Assembly: GCA_964508915.1 (NCBI GenBank)
Contig: CAZDVK010000008.1
Location: forward strand, 1 to 64,000
Source of the DNA: CAZDVK01 sp964508915
GTDB taxonomy: Bacteria > Pseudomonadota > Alphaproteobacteria > Paracaedibacterales > CAIULA01
Length of the DNA stretch: 64,000 nucleotides
Direction: 5' to 3'
The notes beneath the pieces were generated by a model, which was not told the DNA's origin, did no database searches, and saw nothing but the letters and a program-made list of their open reading frames with translations. The position numbers were made by a program, and so were the translations under genes. Below, one piece after another: positions 62,938 through 64,000 of the stretch (position 1 is its first letter; every line of letters begins with the position of its first letter).

Positions 62938-63704
62938 TAATCCATTCGAAAAATGTGACGGTATTCTTGGTCAAAAATTTGGGCGAAATGCATCAGTAAA
63001 GCGGATGCAACCAACATAAAAACCACAAGACCTATGGCAATTTGGGCAGGCATGGTTACAAAAAAAATGTGCATTTGCGGCATCAGGCGATTTAGAAAAC
63101 CAAAAGCCAGCTGCATGATAATACCTACAATTAAAAAGGGGGTTGCCAATTGTACCCCACATAGAAAAACTTTAGATATCAGCAAACTGAATGAATTGGA
63201 AAAATCACCTACCATGGGTGCGCCACAAAAAGGAAAAATATGGTAACTGGCGATACCGCTTTTAAAAACCAAATGATGCAAGTCAAACCCCAGAAATGCA
63301 ACAACACCACACATGGTTAGAAAAGATGTAATAATAGGTGTTTGTGCTGCCTGTCCTGGGTTAAACAACATAGCGTTTGATAAGTTTAATTGAAAGCTAA
63401 TTAAAGACCCGGCCATATCTAGAATTGCCAAAAAAGCCCTGGCCACGGCCCCTATAAAAAGGCCAATAATTATTTCAGAAACGCTCCATGAAAAAATTTG
63501 AAAAAAAGAAGGTGACATATTTTTAAATGCTTCGGTTTGGGGAATGGATGGAAGCAAACATAAAGTGATGGTTAGCACAACCATGACCCGGATACGGCTT
63601 GGAATTTCCATTTGGCTAAAAACGGGCATCAGCAGAATCATGCCCATAAAGCGCATCAAAACCAGAAAGAAAACAGAAAAATCTTGGATGATACTTGTTG
63701 GCAT
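62937..63704 (-). CDS. fliR: flagellar export protein FliR
   Basis: FliR is an inner-membrane component of the flagellar export gate. The 255-residue product is polytopic, with FFLVLMRFMGMILLMPVFSQ, RVMVVLTITLCLLPSI, GLFIGAVARAFLAILDMAGSLISFQLNLSNA and a C-terminal GLVVFMLVASALLMHFAQIF. The ATG at 63704 follows the fliQ stop by five bases; a TTG one codon earlier also opens the frame. Together with fliQ it forms the head of an export-gate operon. Family length is normal. Confidence 0.94.
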   Translation of the reverse strand: MPTSIIQDFSVFFLVLMRFMGMILLMPVFSQMEIPSRIRVMVVLTITLCLLPSIPQTEAFKNMSPSFFQIFSWSVSEIIIGLFIGAVARAFLAILDMAGSLISFQLNLSNAMLFNPGQAAQTPIITSFLTMCGVVAFLGFDLHHLVFKSGIASYHIFPFCGAPMVGDFSNSFSLLISKVFLCGVQLATPFLIVGIIMQLAFGFLNRLMPQMHIFFVTMPAQIAIGLVVFMLVASALLMHFAQIFDQEYRHIFRMD

Positions 63705-63709
63705 CAAAG

Positions 63710-63976
63710 CTACTCAAGATGTTGCATCTTTAAAAATAGGCTTTCTGTAAAGCTCATTAACGTTTGGCCCATGTATGACATCATCAAAATCATCACCAAA
63801 AATAAAGCCACCATTTTAGGAACAAAAGTTAGGCTTTGTTCTTGAACCTGGGTGAGGGCTTGTATTAATGATACGACAACCCCAACCGCAAGCCCAACTA
63901 GCATAAGAGGAAGGCTTAGCTTTAAGATCACGTACAGAGTTTCTCGCATAATGTCGCCAATACTTAAAACAGTCAT
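63710..63976 (-). CDS. fliQ: flagellar export protein FliQ
   Basis: An 88-residue two-helix inner-membrane subunit of the export gate. The sequence has the family helices LYVILKLSLPLMLVGLAVGV and VALFLVMILMMSYMGQTL with the connecting QALTQVQEQSLTFVPK segment. The start lies 24 bases inside the window's right edge, so genes upstream (fliP, for example) may continue beyond it. fliR follows with no overlap. Confidence 0.95.
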   Translation of the reverse strand: MTVLSIGDIMRETLYVILKLSLPLMLVGLAVGVVVSLIQALTQVQEQSLTFVPKMVALFLVMILMMSYMGQTLMSFTESLFLKMQHLE

Positions 63977-64000
63977 GGTAGATAAAATTTCAAATTCCTA

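Noticed and set aside
1..64000. CRISPR arrays, tRNA, rRNA, transposases, prophage genes
   Set aside because: None was recognised when reading both strands; no spaced direct repeats, cloverleaf or recombinase other than XerD was found.

Overview
The window reads as a chromosomal segment of an AT-rich (roughly 40% G+C by eye) alphaproteobacterium. Evidence for the class: a circularly permuted two-piece tmRNA, GapR (DUF2312), an alpha-type SspB adaptor, the FtsZ-binding GST homologue FzlA, a split PntA, and an fdxA-carD pair. A dozen predicted secreted proteins without recognisable domains lie between housekeeping genes, and there are parts of flagellar, type IV pilus/type II-like and type VI secretion machines. 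This suggests a host-associated, possibly intracellular lineage such as the Holosporales; that placement is inference.

Layout. 0.2-6 kb: cytochrome bd oxidase (cydAB), a Sel1-repeat protein, miaB and two secreted proteins. 6-11 kb (minus strand): pfkA-anmK, then sspB-gmk-ftsA, with the tmRNA gene ssrA directly upstream of sspB. 11.5-19.3 kb (minus): a VOC protein, cdsA, uppS, a LON-domain protein, and a thioredoxin-fold/RND adaptor/RND pump operon. 19.5-23 kb: gyrA, argR, gapR. 23-33 kb: two tandem paralogous secreted proteins, sdhA, a 409-residue secreted protein, prfB with its programmed +1 frameshift, rnpB, two small related secreted proteins and prmC. 33.5-43 kb: pntA1-pntA2-pntB, fzlA, dnaN, arnD, an S33 peptidase-like lipoprotein, xerD and pepA. 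43-53.5 kb: an FG-rich secreted protein, a three-gene pilus/T2S-like inner-membrane cluster, an orphan tssA, tamB and another secreted protein. 53.5-56.4 kb (minus): fdxA, carD, truB, rpsO, rsmE. 56.6-61 kb: an esterase, a DUF952 protein, a palindromic repeat element and a tightly overlapping four-gene cassette (nucleotidyltransferase-DUF4440 fusion, Nudix hydrolase, P-loop kinase, methyltransferase). 61-64 kb: flagellar export genes fliQ, fliR and flhB, interrupted by a secreted-protein gene on the opposite strand.

The most notable items are the four-gene nucleotide/metabolite-modification cassette; ssrA-sspB adjacency with a long, atypically ending degradation tag; the FG-rich secreted protein; two secreted proteins sharing a twin CX3C motif after the signal peptide; tandem secreted paralogues, one with a proline-rich segment; and GyrA residues at quinolone-resistance positions that differ from the sensitive type. 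No tRNA, rRNA, CRISPR array, transposase or prophage was recognised.
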